A stretch of DNA of 64,000 nt from Lepidurus packardi (GCA_023053545.1 JAKZAN010000005.1:1860001-1924000), one strand, 5' to 3'; positions 1-14,286 are shown, numbered from the stretch's first letter. Program-made: numbers and translations. Notes: generated by a model from the sequence alone, not told the origin.

Positions 1-158
1 CTTTTATTGACGAAACCTTTTTTCCACCAATTCTCTTGTTATTTTATACATTATCACAACAATTAGGGTCGGTGGAGTACCTTTATTGACGAAACTTTTT
101 CCCTCTAATTCTCTTGTTATTTTATACATTATCACGACAATTAGGGTCGGTGGAGTAC
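1..158. repeat. Tandem repeat, two ~79-bp units
   Basis: Two consecutive units (1-80 and 81-158) share the phrases TTATTGACGAAAC, TCTCTTGTTATTTTATACAT and AATTAGGGTCGGTGGAGTAC with a few mismatches and a small indel. The array touches the left edge of the window, so further copies may lie outside. No coding potential was seen. Confidence 0.9.
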
Positions 159-3100
159 CTTCAAAATTGGTTTCTATGATGAGTTGGTAAAGTTGGTTAG
201 TAACCTTGTATGGTTATTTAGTTAGCTGTTTAGCAGAGTTAGTATGGTCAATTTTGGTTGATTCATGAGGGACAGCCCTTATTGACTCTTGTATCATGTG
301 AATTTCAGTTATACAAGTTGTATTTAGTGTTATACGGTTGGAAAGTCTTGGAAACTGATATCAGAATAGTATATGGTCCAAGTGTGACGCTGCACAAAAG
401 TAAAAATGTTGAAGTAAAAGATTCCTTCTTTGTATGTTGTCTTTGTTTTGTTGAGTCGTACCCTGTAGGCCTAACAACTATCAACCATCACCTGTAGAGC
501 ATAGCCGAGGCTTAGCACTTTTGAGAGTTTAAGTTAAATTAGCCGAGGGAAAGGAAAACAGGAGAGAAAAAGCATCAGCTTCCCTGTGGTTTTTATGAGC
601 TTTCTTGTGAGCGTCCTCATGACATGCAAATGAGCCTGGGTAAGGTAAACCTGAGGCGAGAAATGTAGAAGTGTGGCGTATTTTTTTTAACCATTACTGT
701 GTCCAGGGCGAAAAAAAAGAAACTTATTTCAGGTGTACATTAAAGTTCAGAAGGTATCAGAAAAGGGGAGGGTTGGGTTTGCGTGTCCAGATTGTTAGTT
801 TCTTTTCCTTTTCACCCTATTATATAACCTTTAAGACCGTGAAAACGTTGAAGAGTGTTAATGAGGACTCGAGGTTTGGATTTTCCGGACGAATTTTTTC
901 AAGTGGTTTGCCTCAAATTATGGAACTAGCCACCCTCGCTAGCTTGGAGTTTGAGTAACACCATTTTGGAAGAATTTTTGAAGCTCTTGTTATGCGAGAA
1001 GAGAACAGGTCACTTTTAACAGGGTTTCTTTTAACTATCGCAAGAAATTGTAGGTTGGATATACCTAAACTTTGGACTCTGGAAAAACCGTGTTTGAACA
1101 AATAACAGACACTTTAGAGACAGTTTAACCAGCTTGCGGTCTCTGACGCCTTTTATGAAACAGACTAAATTACTAATTCCAGCATAAAAGAAAGGCTTAT
1201 AACTTTTGGGTATTCATTTCTACGAATTCCAAAGTCGTAACCTAGTTTGGGAATATTGCATTTGTAAGTTTTTCGGCAATTCTACCTTCATGTTGCATTA
1301 ATGTCATTTTGAAACCATACAATTGGTTGACTGTAATAGCGGGATTGTTTTAGTGTTATTGGGGAATGACTTTATTGTAAAATTTTTACAATTGTCCTAC
1401 GGAATCCTATATAATATATATAATTTAATTCCTATATAATATATATAATAAGTTCCATAATTTTCTCTTCAATATAGTTTTGTAATGGCTTAAGTAACAT
1501 ATTGATCAAACCATCCACAGTGATTAGGTAGGACAGGTGTGGAATTCACCGATCCTACTTGTGATGAGTTATAAACAAACAACGTAATGTAAGAAAGAAC
1601 GGAAATAAAGAATCCGATAACAGGCGTGATCCTATAGGTCGGTTAAATAATTAAACAAATGGCTTAGGTGTGATTTTGTAATCATGCCAATGCATTTCCA
1701 TAAGAATCGAATTATTTTACGCTTATTTCACTCTAATGTTCGTAGCGTTGCAGTTTAGTAATTATTGGCTATAAATCTATTAATTTGATTTAATTTAACT
1801 ATACGGCTTAGCCCAAATGGCGAATTTTGCGTTGCTTGAATAGTAGCTCCTCTATATGAACGTTCAGTTGCACTTTAGGACAATTACGAACAATTAATTC
1901 TATTGCAATTTTACGTTTGTCTCACTAACGTTTTGGCGAGTTATATAGCTTTAACTGCAACCAAATAATTGTGCGTTTGTCCCTTCCATTGGCAATGAAA
2001 GTTTCAAAACTGCGGCCATTTTGAGCATTCTGAGCATTTTGTGGGGCGTTAGCAATGAAACGAAAAGGATTCTTGCTTTATAGGCGATTTTTTTTTTGTT
2101 TCGGATACTTTTGTTATTAGGACAACTAATCATTCAGAACTGGGTAAGCTGCTTAGTGTATGGGCATGTTATTTGTCAGGAAGCCGTAGGCCAAGGCGAA
2201 ACCCATGTTCCGAAACTTTTCGACAAACCGTTTGCGTTTATAGACCATCATACCCGCGAAACGCAATCTTGCGCCATGGCTTGACATTTATGCTTAATAA
2301 GTACGGCAAACCGAAGCCTAAGAATTACTCGTAGCCGCTCGTAAAAGCAAAAACCTTCACGCTTAAAGAAGCGTATCAAAAATGCCAGCAAAAATGGCCC
2401 ACAACTTTGATGCTGCGCTATATACGAGCTTTCAAATTTTTATCCAGATATTTTTGAATGTTCTGGCTTCTCGATTGCTATCGCTCCAAAAGAACAAAAC
2501 TTTTCTTCACGCCGACAATGGGAAACTACTTAACCATTCTGGGGTAATTGACCTAACATAGCTTGGGGTTTATCGCCTTAGTAATCTATATCTTACCTGT
2601 GAGCATTTTCTTTGGCTGCTGTGCCCACATTCCTTGCTCTCATCGGGCCAAATGCGATTAGCAATCAGTTCCCCACCTCTTTAACAGTTTTGGCGGGGTT
2701 TGGTGGGCGGTGTCGTGTCAGACATGGGGGTGGGGAGGGTGATCCTCTCTTTAGAAACGGCCAACCCCAGAAGAAGACGAGAAGAAAAAGAAAATGAGTT
2801 GAAGGAGGGCGGTTTGGTATCAAATGTTGAATAAAGCTGCGAGTCAATCCAGTTTTACATCTTTCATAGTTCATCTTTCATGCATTAAGGAATCCTCCTC
2901 TTTGAATGGCGAAGCTTCAGATCTATAGAAAGCAGTTTGCAAAGGGAAATTTTATCGCATTAACGAAAAACGGTCGAAAAAAGAAAATGCAGGTAAAAAA
3001 GTAAAATACAAAATAAGGTTTCACAAACGCTGCTGTTGTTGCGTTGAAAGGTGGGCTGTGAAAGGGGTTCGGCCCAGGTGCCCAGTCTGATGAACGTCGT

Positions 3101-3238
3101 CATACCCTCGTATTACTATTCCATTTTCTAGGCTTTTTCTTTTTTCCCCTTTGAAAATTTGGGTTTGAAAACCGCAAAGACCTTGGAAGTCTCGCAATGT
3201 GTTTATTTTCCCACCCGATAAGATTCCGATCCAAGTAA
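159..3238. other. No recognisable gene
   Basis: About 3 kb of AT-rich sequence. A short AT-rich direct duplication (CCTATATAATATATATAAT) lies near 1405-1450. Open frames are all under about 95 codons, mostly without an ATG near the start, and match no family I know. A GTAAGG donor-like site at about 640 follows a 35-codon open stretch, but no convincing acceptor precedes it. Confidence 0.6.
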
Positions 3239-3906
3239 AATCAAACTTCTCTTTTACATTTAAATCAACGCTTTTCTTGTTCGTCGCCATTTTTATAGAA
3301 CCACACGTCTGAAACACGCCTTTGAAGCCTGTCTCTATTCTCGACACGATGTCCCTTCTAATTTTTCCAGTCAATTAAAGGAACTGGTCATTCAATTGAA
3401 CAACCTGCTCATTTAATTGACTGGGGAGTTTAGCAGGGCTTTCCCTTAAGCGTAGTAATAGGCAATGGCAGGATTGGTCAAAACGAAATAGAAGCAATGT
3501 CATTGGTCAATAAGTCCATGTTACAATCTTGCTCACTTAATTGACTGGAGAGTTTAAAAGGGATTTCCCCCAAGCTTAGTAATAGGCTGGAAATTCGTAT
3601 ATTTAGGCTTGTACAAATAATTTTTACGGAAAAACAAAATGTCGCTAAGGACGATTTCCCTATGCTATAACTAGCCGAAATAGACCTTAGTAACGTCCGA
3701 GGACGATAAGGACGTTTTTCCTACGTTTAAGCATTGAAAACTCGCTCTTAATGACTTGCTTTCCACAAAATTAAACTGCAAAAAGGGTGATTCTCGACGT
3801 TGTTCGATCGGTTGAGGAGCTTTCCAAAAAGGTGCCAGGCTTTATCCTTTTGAATCGGCCCTTTAAAATTGAATTCCGTAAAGCGGATGATTCTAATAAC
3901 CAGTGA
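3239..3906 (-). mobile_element. Degenerate pogo/Tigger-like element (copy 1)
   Basis: Collinear with the element at 62135-62889. Shared parts are the start of a minus-strand transposase reading frame (ATG at 3290, MATNKKSVDLNVKEKF), the leader, the TTAATTGACTGG blocks, the phrase TTGGTCAAAACGA, and the subterminal GATTCTAATAACCAGT near 3889-3904. The reading frame leaves homology after about 16 residues and runs into unrelated sequence, so no transposase domain survives. A segment around 3410-3462 is repeated at 3533-3585 but is single in the other copy. The terminal repeat at the right end is not conserved and the left limit is unclear. I infer a dead, non-autonomous copy. Confidence 0.7.
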
Positions 3907-6900
3907 TCGCAATAAATCGTGTGACCAAGCGCACCCAAAAGCGTGTGAAGCAGTTTGTCCTTTAAATTTATGAACTTTTTCTAAATTGGGGTTGTCTTAA
4001 ACTGAGGTTTGTGCAGCCTTAGGTGTTATTTGTTTGTATTCCTTTTTGTTAACATTATTCAGAGGATTGCGTGAACTAGTAAAAAAAAAAATTTGGTTTC
4101 ATTTCTTTATGTATTAACGGTTCTTTTTTAATAGATTTCTTAGAATATCATGTAATAGAGTCAACAATGAAAAGGCAAAAAGAATTTCGAGTTGGAGGCA
4201 ACAATGAAAGGCATTGTCAAAGCACCAAGCAATAACCGGTCCGCCATGGAAAGGATATCGACGCTTTATATTGACGCTTAAAACAAATAATTGTTTACAC
4301 AGACGCCGTTCCAAGAACCCTTTTGCAAAGCTAAAACGTTACGTGGCAGCAATCAGCCATTGAGGTTTTTTTGTCTGAACAAAGTCTTCAGTAACTCATT
4401 GGAGCCAAGATTTCTCGCGTCGAAAGTACCTTAATAATCCGGTAGTTTTTTTTTTATCATCAAGTGAGTTCCGTTTTTATGTCCCGAAGGCTCTGCGAAG
4501 AGATTGGGAGCGATCATTGGCATTATATTGCAAGGCAACCAGGCAGCAATTTAAGCCAAGTCGTGGTTCGTGGGCAATTAATTGTCCTCAACACGTTTAA
4601 TAGCCTGACCTCGATCACTGGAATGACCATGGAAGCTTAAATAGCTTGTGAGGCTAAGCTTTTGATGCTTCCAGAGAATAATAACGTATGCTCGCAAGCT
4701 TCACACGTAATACCTAAGAAGAAAAATTGGGGAAGAGTTACAGGGCTGTGTTTTCATTTTTCCCACCTCCTCCTTCTCCTCCTCCTCCTTCATTCCTCGT
4801 TAGCTAGAGGCGCCTTTCTTTTATTAGCTTCTGTTAATGTGGCTAGTTATTCAGTGCCTCTATGGCTTGGTATAGGTTTGATGTGTGCCATGCAATAAAA
4901 TACAATAAAAAGAAAAAAAATCGGGGAAGCTCCGCGTTAGTAGTGAGTGGAAGAGAAGGTGGTAAGTCTGCTGCTAACTGCTAACCGAGAGGGCAACCAG
5001 TGTTTATGGCCACGAAAACGATTCTCATTAAGAAGCTCTTCTAGATCCCAATCACTGCTTATAGCCATGCCATTATTTATCTTCATTATCTTTTACTTTT
5101 ATAAAAAAAAGAAAAAAACTCCGGTTGGAAGAAAAGAGCCCACGTTTTTTTTTCTAACGTTTTAGAACTCTTCATTTTCGATTATTTCCTTATTATACAC
5201 ACGTAACTTGGCTTTAAAGAGCCAATCTTTGTCCGGCAGGATCCATGGCAAACATGCCAGGCTTACTATACGTCGATAGGGATCAATAAACATCCAGGTG
5301 TCGACGAAACTCTTAAAAAACATCACAATATTAAACAAGGAAAAATACATTAAAAAGTGGCTCAGCAAGCAGGGCATTATCTGAACTTTCGATTAAACCT
5401 TTTCATGGTAATACCGCCAAGTTTTGTATGTAAGTACGTACCCGTACATGCCTTTCGATCCCATTTCGTTCGCTGGGGGTATCCAGAGGTGTGCAGGAGG
5501 TCTCACTCACGTGCAAAGGCAATACCAGAAAAGAATAGTGTATATATATGTATAAAGGAGACAAGGGAAATGAGACTGCAGCAAACACATGGGGTCTTTT
5601 GTGTGGCGAAAACACCACACGAGGCGGACTTTTCCCCGCCTGTGCGGTTCAAAACTAGCACAGCGGGCAATTTAAGCAAATTTTTATGACATGTTTTGAT
5701 TTACATGGCGGATAGGATAACCCCAAGTAATCGCCAAAGCAAGAACGAGCATTTTATTCTGAACGGATGAAAAGAAACCCCGGAAACTTTGCTATTGAGC
5801 TATGTTTTCTAGAGCGGTTTTCTGAAGGTCTTACATTTAAAGTTTACTATAGAAGAGTACTCTGAAAAAACGAGAAAATGTTGGATCTGTCGTGTCTTCT
5901 ATTGGAACTCTCGGACCGGGTGCCTTTTCTTTATGCAACGGCGAACTGTCACGGCAGTGGGGGTTAAAAGAGCCAGTGTGAACCTCGGTGGTAGGTTTCC
6001 CCAGCTTCTCTCCATGTGATCTCGTTGCCATTGTCACTTCTGACTGTGCATCGCTCCAGGGAGCCAAGAAAAAGAAAAAAACTACGCCGATAAAAGAGAG
6101 AGAAAAAAACGGATTCAAAAATTAAACCCCTTCGACTTTCTTTTTATAAGCCAAAAAAAAGAGCGTGCAAAGTTCCCACCGGGGACCTTCATAATTCGAC
6201 CAATTTTTTGGGTATTTTTTTATTTGTTTTTAACGCAGAGATTTTGTGAATACTCATTTGAGTTGAAAGTTTGACATTTGATACATGAGAAAAGCTGGTT
6301 GTTTGCCGTGCTTGACAGGTTAGCTCACGGTCCATTTGGTATAATCCTCCCCGTTCAAAGGCATATTTATACCAATACATAAATGTGCTAGAAATCGTAT
6401 ATACAGGCAAAAGGCACCTGTGCAGCAGCCGTTTTTCTTAACGTTGTTTGATACACGCACCCAACAGCACAGAAGTTTTACAGGTTAGCATATGGGAGGA
6501 GTTCTTGGACAGCTAGAGCACATTAGAGTCTCGGACTTAATGATAACTTTCCCACAGGCTTCTTAAAACGAAAACAGTCCAAGTAAAAAAAAGAAGAAAA
6601 TGAAACAAAAACGAAAAAGAAAGAAAAAGACAATATAAGGTGGGGAAAATTGGAACATGGTGTGCTAAAGGAACTTGTAAAGGTTCTTATTGAGGGTCCG
6701 AAATCACGCGAATATTCTGGCGTTCTGCAAAAGCTTCCACCTAAGTACGGGGATTATTTCAAGATTAGTAGGGCCTTTGGGTACTGCTATTAACCAGGAA
6801 ATTAGTGTAGAAAATTAATTTATTTTTCTTATTGTAAAAGTTACTGTGGATACGCCTTCCAATTTTACTTGGGACGCTACGTAGCCATGTAGCCATGACT

Positions 6901-8886
6901 AGTGTACAGCCAGAACCTCCTAAAAGAAAGAGACTAGTAGGAAAAACAAAGAGAAAAAAGCCCGCCAGCTTCAAAATCATTTTTCGTTGGAGAGTCCCTA
7001 ATCCGAGACAATCCCATTTCCTCTTATACACCCCCATCAAAAGCCAACTTTAAGGATTGTCATTAGTGGGGAATTTAATCTCAAGTTTACTTGTAATTTG
7101 CCAATGAAATTAGCTCCGGCTAGCTAAGAAATGTGGAGGCAACTTTCCGCATTCATTTCTGGGGGGGAGATAATTTGCTAGAAAGCATTGTAAAGAGCAG
7201 GTCCGGATTACTCCGGACATGCTAAAGATGCCAAACCGAAGAGTCGCCTACCAAGCCGCGCAAATGAGAAAGTAGGGAGAACCTGGAGTCAAATCACATG
7301 GTTAAATTGTTGTGATTTACAAACAAGGTGCAAAAAGTTTTACACTGTTAAAGCTTTTTGTGCTGTTAGAAACTTTCTGGACTTGGGTAGTGCTATATTT
7401 TAACTCTTGGAGTGGATAGTCCCCGAAAGAAACCCATTGGTATAGAACCCTTGTTGCTAAGTGTAGAACAGTGTCGAATGTAAGCTCAGAGCGATTCACC
7501 AGGTGCTGGCCAAGCAGTTTGCCGTTGATGATAATTAGAAGCGGGTACAAACAATTATTCTTATTAGAAAAAGGGGAAAAGTTCGCCTGGATGGACAAGT
7601 CTCCATTAGCTACTTCTATCCATCCTCATCAGCGTCGTCTTATATTATAACTTTGAATTTCAAGTCTCGTTAGCGTGAAACCTAATTTTTGGCGTAGATT
7701 GAAAAACGGCTTATACGACGCTATGCTAGTTTATGCAAGGCTATTTTGCTTCTCTAGGGCTATTTTGTTTATGCAAGGCTGTGGGGTAGACTTGACAAGG
7801 AAAGGATTGAAGCGTGAAACACAACTTGGCACTTGGTAAAGGGAACTGGCGATGCTTTGAAGAGGATTGAAAGGGGAAAAAGAAGAATCGCACCTGCGAA
7901 GGAATGTGGAAATCTAGGGCAGGTACCGCTTCCTATTAAGAAAACGCGGCACGTACCGGGACACTTTTAACCAGTCAAATGCTGCCGTTTAGCTAGCTTT
8001 TGAATAAAAACCTGTGGTTACGAGCGTTACACCGACCTGATCCTCCCCTTTTGCTAACGTAGCAGGTTTAAAAGCATCGATGGAAGAAAAAAAGGTTGCC
8101 CTGAAAGGCCTACTAACTCTCGCACCTGTCATTAGCGCCCTGTTGGAAATTTTTATCGTCCGCAAGCTTCATTTTCGCTGCATACAGGTCGTTAGGGGAT
8201 ACCCCCTTTAACCAAAGCAAACCATTCTGTCTTGTCCCTTCCTCGAGGGTCGAATATAGTGTTCTATTTGCATAAGCTGCCATGCAAAGGCTGGAGGAAA
8301 ATTAGCCAAAATAGAAATTAAATGAGAGGCCACATTAATACATTTGCCTTGCAAAATAAGGGGTTGCCTCGGAAATTGCTCACGTTTTATTTACGATGAC
8401 CAGTAGCAAAAAGAGCTGCAAAGGAAGATAAAAGAAAACTCTTCGTGTAAGACTTGATTGAATCCGAGTGTTGCAACTCACAGTAAGTTGTGTTCTAGAT
8501 CGTGCGTACTTTATTCACGGGATTTCCCGAATAATTCTTTGATTGCTTGTGGTATAATTAGTCAAGATAAGTAATTGAAGGCCGACGATTGAATAACGCG
8601 CACTTGGTTTTAGGTCGTAGATCAAAGAGTCGGGGATTTGTTGTAGCTATGGCACAGCATTCTTAGCGCCTTTTCTGTTATGTGTCGACTAATTGGACGG
8701 TACAGTAACGCAAGCCGTTTTGTTACTCCAGGTCAATAGGCGTTACCTTCAGATAAGGCTAGAAAACATTTCAGGGTGCCGACAGACCGTGAAGACTTGT
8801 TAACCAAACGAGGGGGCTCCTGCTGCCCATTGAACATAATAACAATCTTTTTCCTCGTTTTTTTCCTTTCTTTTCATTTGGCCTAG
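3907..8886. other. No recognisable gene; weak ORFs only
   Basis: Mixed AT-rich sequence with A/T homopolymer runs. On the minus strand near 6050 a pyrimidine-rich stretch ends in CAG before an open frame starting MATRSHGEKLGKPTTEV (down to 5837). This could be an exon, but no donor or family match supports it. Other frames (for example 5357-5689 + and 7317-7598 -) look like chance ORFs. Confidence 0.5.
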
Positions 8887-9127
8887 TCCGCCTCTTGAGG
8901 AAAGGGGCAAAGAGCTTCGAAGGAAAGTTGGAAGTTACGAGACTGTCTGTACCATTTATCATGTCTTACGTCTTGGTAACTGGAACACTTTCAAACATCA
9001 CCAAAGCTTTAATTTTTTATACAATAATTTTTAAAAAAGATAAAGGAGTTAAGGTTTCCGTACAGTTAAAGGTTCCGTATGGTACACAAGTACTGTTTTC
9101 ACACCTAATCGTTTATCGTAGATTCAA
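8887..9127 (+). other. Candidate exon, unknown product
   Basis: A long pyrimidine tract ends in CCTAG at 8886. A 241-nt open stretch follows and stops exactly at a GTGAGT donor (AA|GTGAGT, 9128). The frame enters in phase 1 and leaves in phase 2, giving about 80 residues (..SFEGKLEVTRLSVPF..) with no cysteine and no domain I recognise. The exit phase does not fit the phase-1 entry of the first sushi exon at 14287, so it is not a direct neighbour in that gene. It may be chance or an exon of another transcript. Confidence 0.2.
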
Positions 9128-9269
9128 GTGAGTGCGGTGTTGAATCCCTGATTGATGTTATGTGACAAATGGTCGTCAATAAGCATAATGGATCACATGT
9201 GAGGCTTCCGTGTCTCTTAGCCTTTTGTGCCATGGGGAAAGCAGAAGCACTCCTACGTAAAAAAGTATA

Positions 9270-9585
9270 TTATTACAGAACTTTTTTACAGTAATGTAAG
9301 TAAGGTCAATACGAAGAGCAAGACAGTTTGAGTGTTCGCCTTCACTAATTTGAAAAATGCAAATTATTTTTTCCCCTATGTGAAAAACATCCGCAAACTG
9401 TCCTACCCTGACGTTACTTTACTGTTTTGCTTAAGAAACTTGCATGCAGGTTGAGTATGCGGTTATAGATTTATGCAGGTAGCTGTTTTATTCACATATA
9501 GAAACAAATGCACATATACCCATGCAAAGCACTGCGCGCGCCCTTGCGGTAGCGTGGGTCTAACAAGCTTAGCCATACGGGAGCC
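9270..9585 (+). repeat. Dispersed family-1 repeat, copy A
   Basis: The core (about 9510-9585) carries ATGCAAAGCACTGCGCGC, CCTTGCGGTAGCGTGGGT, TAACAAGC and the tail ACGGGAGCC that define this family. Upstream sequence (ACAGTAATGTA.. and TTCGCCTTCACTAATTT..) matches the same positions of the copy near 32.5 kb, so the repeat unit is at least 300 bp. The CTCF-like block is shortened by one base here. Confidence 0.75.
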
Positions 9586-9693
9586 GTAAAAATACGAGTG
9601 TGGACTTACTTTCGTGAAGGTATTTCAAGCATTGTTTAATGATATGGTAGTATTTATTTTATTTGTATAGCGTACTCAACAGGCACTAAAAAA

Positions 9694-9770
9694 AGTTATC
9701 CAGGTTGCCGTTTACTGCCAAGCATTGCGCGCGCCCTTGCGGTAGCTTGGGTGTAACAAGCCAAGCCACA
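9694..9770 (+). repeat. Dispersed family-1 repeat, copy B (truncated into a palindrome)
   Basis: Begins with AAGTTATCCAGGTTGCCG, as in the copy at 39.6 kb. It runs through GCATTGCGCGCGCCCTTGCGG and TAGCTTGGGTGTAACAAG, and instead of the normal CGGGAGCC tail turns back on itself at about 9769. Confidence 0.8.
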
Positions 9771-9793
9771 TGGCTTGGCTTGTTACACCCAAG
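9746..9793. repeat. Perfect 23-bp palindrome, 2-nt spacer
   Basis: The left arm 9746-9768 starts CTTGGGTGTAACAAGCC and is exactly reverse-complemented by 9771-9793, with only CA between. The arms are the 3' part of the family-1 repeat, so the inverted arm was copied from the repeat itself. Confidence 0.97.
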
Positions 9794-9806
9794 TATTTGT
9801 ATTTAC

Positions 9807-9854
9807 AATACTAATAACAAGCCCAGCCACATGGCTTGGCTTGTTATTAGTATT
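9807..9854. repeat. Second 23-bp palindrome with the same core
   Basis: Left arm 9807-9829 and right arm 9832-9854 are inverted copies with one mismatch and a CA spacer. The inner part (AACAAGCC..GGCTTGGCTTGTT) is the same core as the palindrome 14 bp upstream. The outer part (AATACTAAT / ATTAGTATT) is different. Confidence 0.95.
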
Positions 9855-10117
9855 GAATTGCCTTGTATATTAGTATTGAATTATTTTCGTAAAGTTATTT
9901 AAGCAGTGTCTAGTTATTTAGGTGGTGCAGACAGTATACTATTAACTTGTACTCTTTCAAGAGGCACTCATTAATACGAAGGCTATACCTATACGTTAAG
10001 AGAATTTAAGGTTAAATACCCTTTTAAAAACCCTATTCCAAAATACTATGTAATTACGTGATTTGCTTTATTCAAAAGTTTGGGTCTATACGTGGTTACA
10101 GTAAACAAAGCGCCGAA

Positions 10118-10318
10118 ATGGCTTCCAAGTTGTTGCGGGGTATGTTATCGAGTGCAAGGATGCTTTCAAAGCCAATGCTGGCAAAAGCAGAACCTAAAGG
10201 GCGGTACAGAAAGGTGGAGGATAAAATACCTTCAAAGGATCGAAAACTTCTTATTAGTTACAGTTTACCTTTCCGGGTATTATCTTGTGTTAGATATAAG
10301 TTTGCAATACAAACCTGA
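10118..10318 (+). other. Candidate ORF with mitochondrial-presequence-like start
   Basis: An ATG at 10118 in good context (gccgaaATGG) opens a 66-codon frame starting MASKLLRGMLSSARMLSKPM. This stretch is rich in Arg, Ser, Leu and Lys and lacks acidic residues, as mitochondrial presequences do. A possible donor AAG|GTGGAG lies about 32 codons in. No family match, partner exon or promoter was recognised. It is a weak candidate for the first exon of a small gene or a chance frame. Confidence 0.2.
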
Positions 10319-10524
10319 TGTTTCTATTTCTAAAAGTGTAGGATTGTTGGCCCTGTGAATTCCCCGCAGGGTTCTATGCCCTCAAGTCTTAACTATGCAA
10401 TTCCAGCTCCTCCGTCTTCTTTTCTTTTTTTACTGTTATTTCGTCGTATAAAAGAATAACATTTTTTTATGGGAACTTCGGAGCTATGGTAATGGGCGAA
10501 TAGAGGACATTGGGCACGCTCATC

Positions 10525-11079
10525 ATGTTAATGACACTCTGGACGTGTGAAAGGGAAGGGTTTTTCAGCCAGGTTAGTGATAAGCAAAAAAAAAGTTCCA
10601 GACAGACTTTTCCTATGCGCTATATGCTGTCATTACACATTACGTTGTATTTATTGTTAATCACAGACTGCGTAATAACTAGGGAGTTGCTAATGAGATT
10701 CGGACTCATGCAAATGATTTCTCCTGTAGCACAGCGCACTCAAAACTACCGGGTATTTTTGTTTCCTTTATCAGCTTTCAAAACAAGAAATTCAAATGCC
10801 TCTGATGCAACCGACTTGCGGTTACTTTTTACTGAGGTCCGCCGCAAAAGCCATCACGTAACTAGAACTTGGCAACGAGATCACTTGAGAACGATCGAGA
10901 ATAAACCAAATAAGAGTTTTTTTTACTACTGGCAATTGTGTTTAGTATACTCCAAACCCCTTAAATGTACATCTCTCAATACCCTAATAAACCACGATAA
11001 CTGCAAAGCACGGATAAATGCATACCGGAACGATTTGCACTTAATTGGGTTCAACTGTATCGAAACTCAAATCTTGTAG
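10525..11079 (+). other. Longest unassigned ORF in the window (184 codons)
   Basis: Open from the first in-frame ATG at 10525 to a TAG at 11077. The predicted product has one hydrophobic stretch around residues 32-48 (MLSLHITLYLLLITDCVI), then a basic, hydrophilic tail ending NCIETQIL. I recognise no domain. At this base composition a frame this long is uncommon but can still arise by chance, and no splice or transcription signals support it. Confidence 0.2.
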
Positions 11080-11239
11080 GACAATATTACCATACAACCA
11101 GGGATAGCGACCAGTATTGGTAGCAAATCGGACACAGCCAGCATTGCACCGCACACATTAATATGAAAATAAAAACAAAAAAATGCGTATAAATGACAAA
11201 GGCCTAATTTTAAACAGGGAGAGGACGGCAAATCAAGAT

Positions 11240-11304
11240 CAGAAGTGATCTAATTCAATAAGTTATCTAATTGATCCAAGCGAAGTGATCTAATTCAATA
11301 AGTT
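11240..11304. repeat. Short direct duplication
   Basis: The phrase AAGTGATCTAATTCAATAAG occurs twice, near 11244 and 11283, separated by about 20 bp. Confidence 0.9.
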
Positions 11305-12027
11305 AAACACGAGGAAAAAGAAAAGGAATTCCGCGGAAGAGAAACTCAACTCGTGGTTTAAATTTCCTTAATTTTCTTTTTTTTTAGTATAGTGGCCACG
11401 GGTAGGAACAACCTGGCGTGCTATTTAAGGGGGAAATCGTACGCTTGTTGTGTTGTATGTCAGGAGAACCTTTGTGGAATTGCTGTCGCTTCGTGTGAAA
11501 CGTAATATCTTACCGTGTGTTTTCCGGCCCAAAAGTTTCTCTCTTTGGTCTGTTGAGACTTTTTCTATTTTTCTTTTTTTTCATTTTCGTGTTTCTGGGC
11601 CTCGTTAGCACCCTTTTTTTAATGACGGCTAAACAAGTCTGGTTAAGGAGGGGGGGAAGAGAGTCCGTTCCTTGGCAAGAGGCTGTGAGGCTTATAGAAT
11701 GGCACCTGAAAGTTTTCCGGGGTTTAATTAGGGCCGTAACCTGGACCTCATAAAGCACCATCCCAAGTAGTCTCCCCGGACAAGTCCGATGGCAAAATTG
11801 CAAATGAGAAAGTGTGTTAAGAGCGGCAATACTTATTCTCTGAGCTCAAGAAAAATGCTTCTAGCGGCACTTTTTTTCAGTCCAATTGTAAATGTCTCTT
11901 ATTATCAGTGTACCAAAAAAAGTCGAGAGAAAAAATGGTCACCTCTTGCTTTTGCTCCTCGCGCTGGGTGTTATAGGGATTGTTCGAACGTGCGTCATAA
12001 ACGAAGACTTGTACACACAAAACAAAA
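11305..12027. other. No assignable gene
   Basis: A short frame from ATG 11892 contains a hydrophobic run (HLLLLLLALGVIGIV) that resembles a signal peptide. It has no donor of the phase needed to join the sushi exons, and it runs into a repeat at about 12028. Confidence 0.5.
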
Positions 12028-12375
12028 CCTGTCTAAGGCGGACGACCCATGGTTCGTTCCCAAACTGGTCGTCTTGACAGGTTGCCTAGGGGTACAGGTA
12101 TTCAAAAGTAACGAAAATGTGATATTGCCTTTAAAATAGCAGTAGCCAACGTCTGCTCATACTAGAAAAAAACCGTTGAACTAATTACCGGCGTATTTGG
12201 GGTCTTTTTGGCTATAGTTACAGTACCGAACACTCTTTCTGAATTTCGAACTATTGAACAAGGGCCGATCCGTAGACATTCGTGCTAGTGATGTTAGTTT
12301 GAAGCTAGTGAAGTGAAGTTTGAAGCTAGCCGACAATCTAGTAGTCTGAAACCAAAGCCGAAACGTTTCGACGAA
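12028..12375 (+). repeat. Dispersed family-3 repeat, copy 1
   Basis: Matches copies at 23.86-24.33 kb and 41.75-42.13 kb through ACCTGTCTAAGG, CCATGGTTC, CTTGACAG, CAACGTCTGCTCATACTA and TACAGTACCGAACACTCTTT. The AAACCTGTCTAAG start and GTGGTC-type palindromic ends resemble pogo/Tigger-derived MITEs known in invertebrates. No coding capacity. Confidence 0.7.

Positions 12376-14286
<1,911 letters not shown>

Noticed and set aside
5837..6118. Minus-strand ORF that appears to start with a signal peptide (NPFFSLSFIGVVFFFFLAP)
   Set aside because: The frame starts at TTG, and the hydrophobic run is the translation of a pyrimidine tract that looks more like an intron end.
11892..12077. Signal-peptide-like frame (hydrophobic HLLLLLLALGVIGIV) as first exon of the sushi gene
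   Set aside because: No donor of phase 1 after the hydrophobic run, and the frame continues into a dispersed repeat at about 12028.
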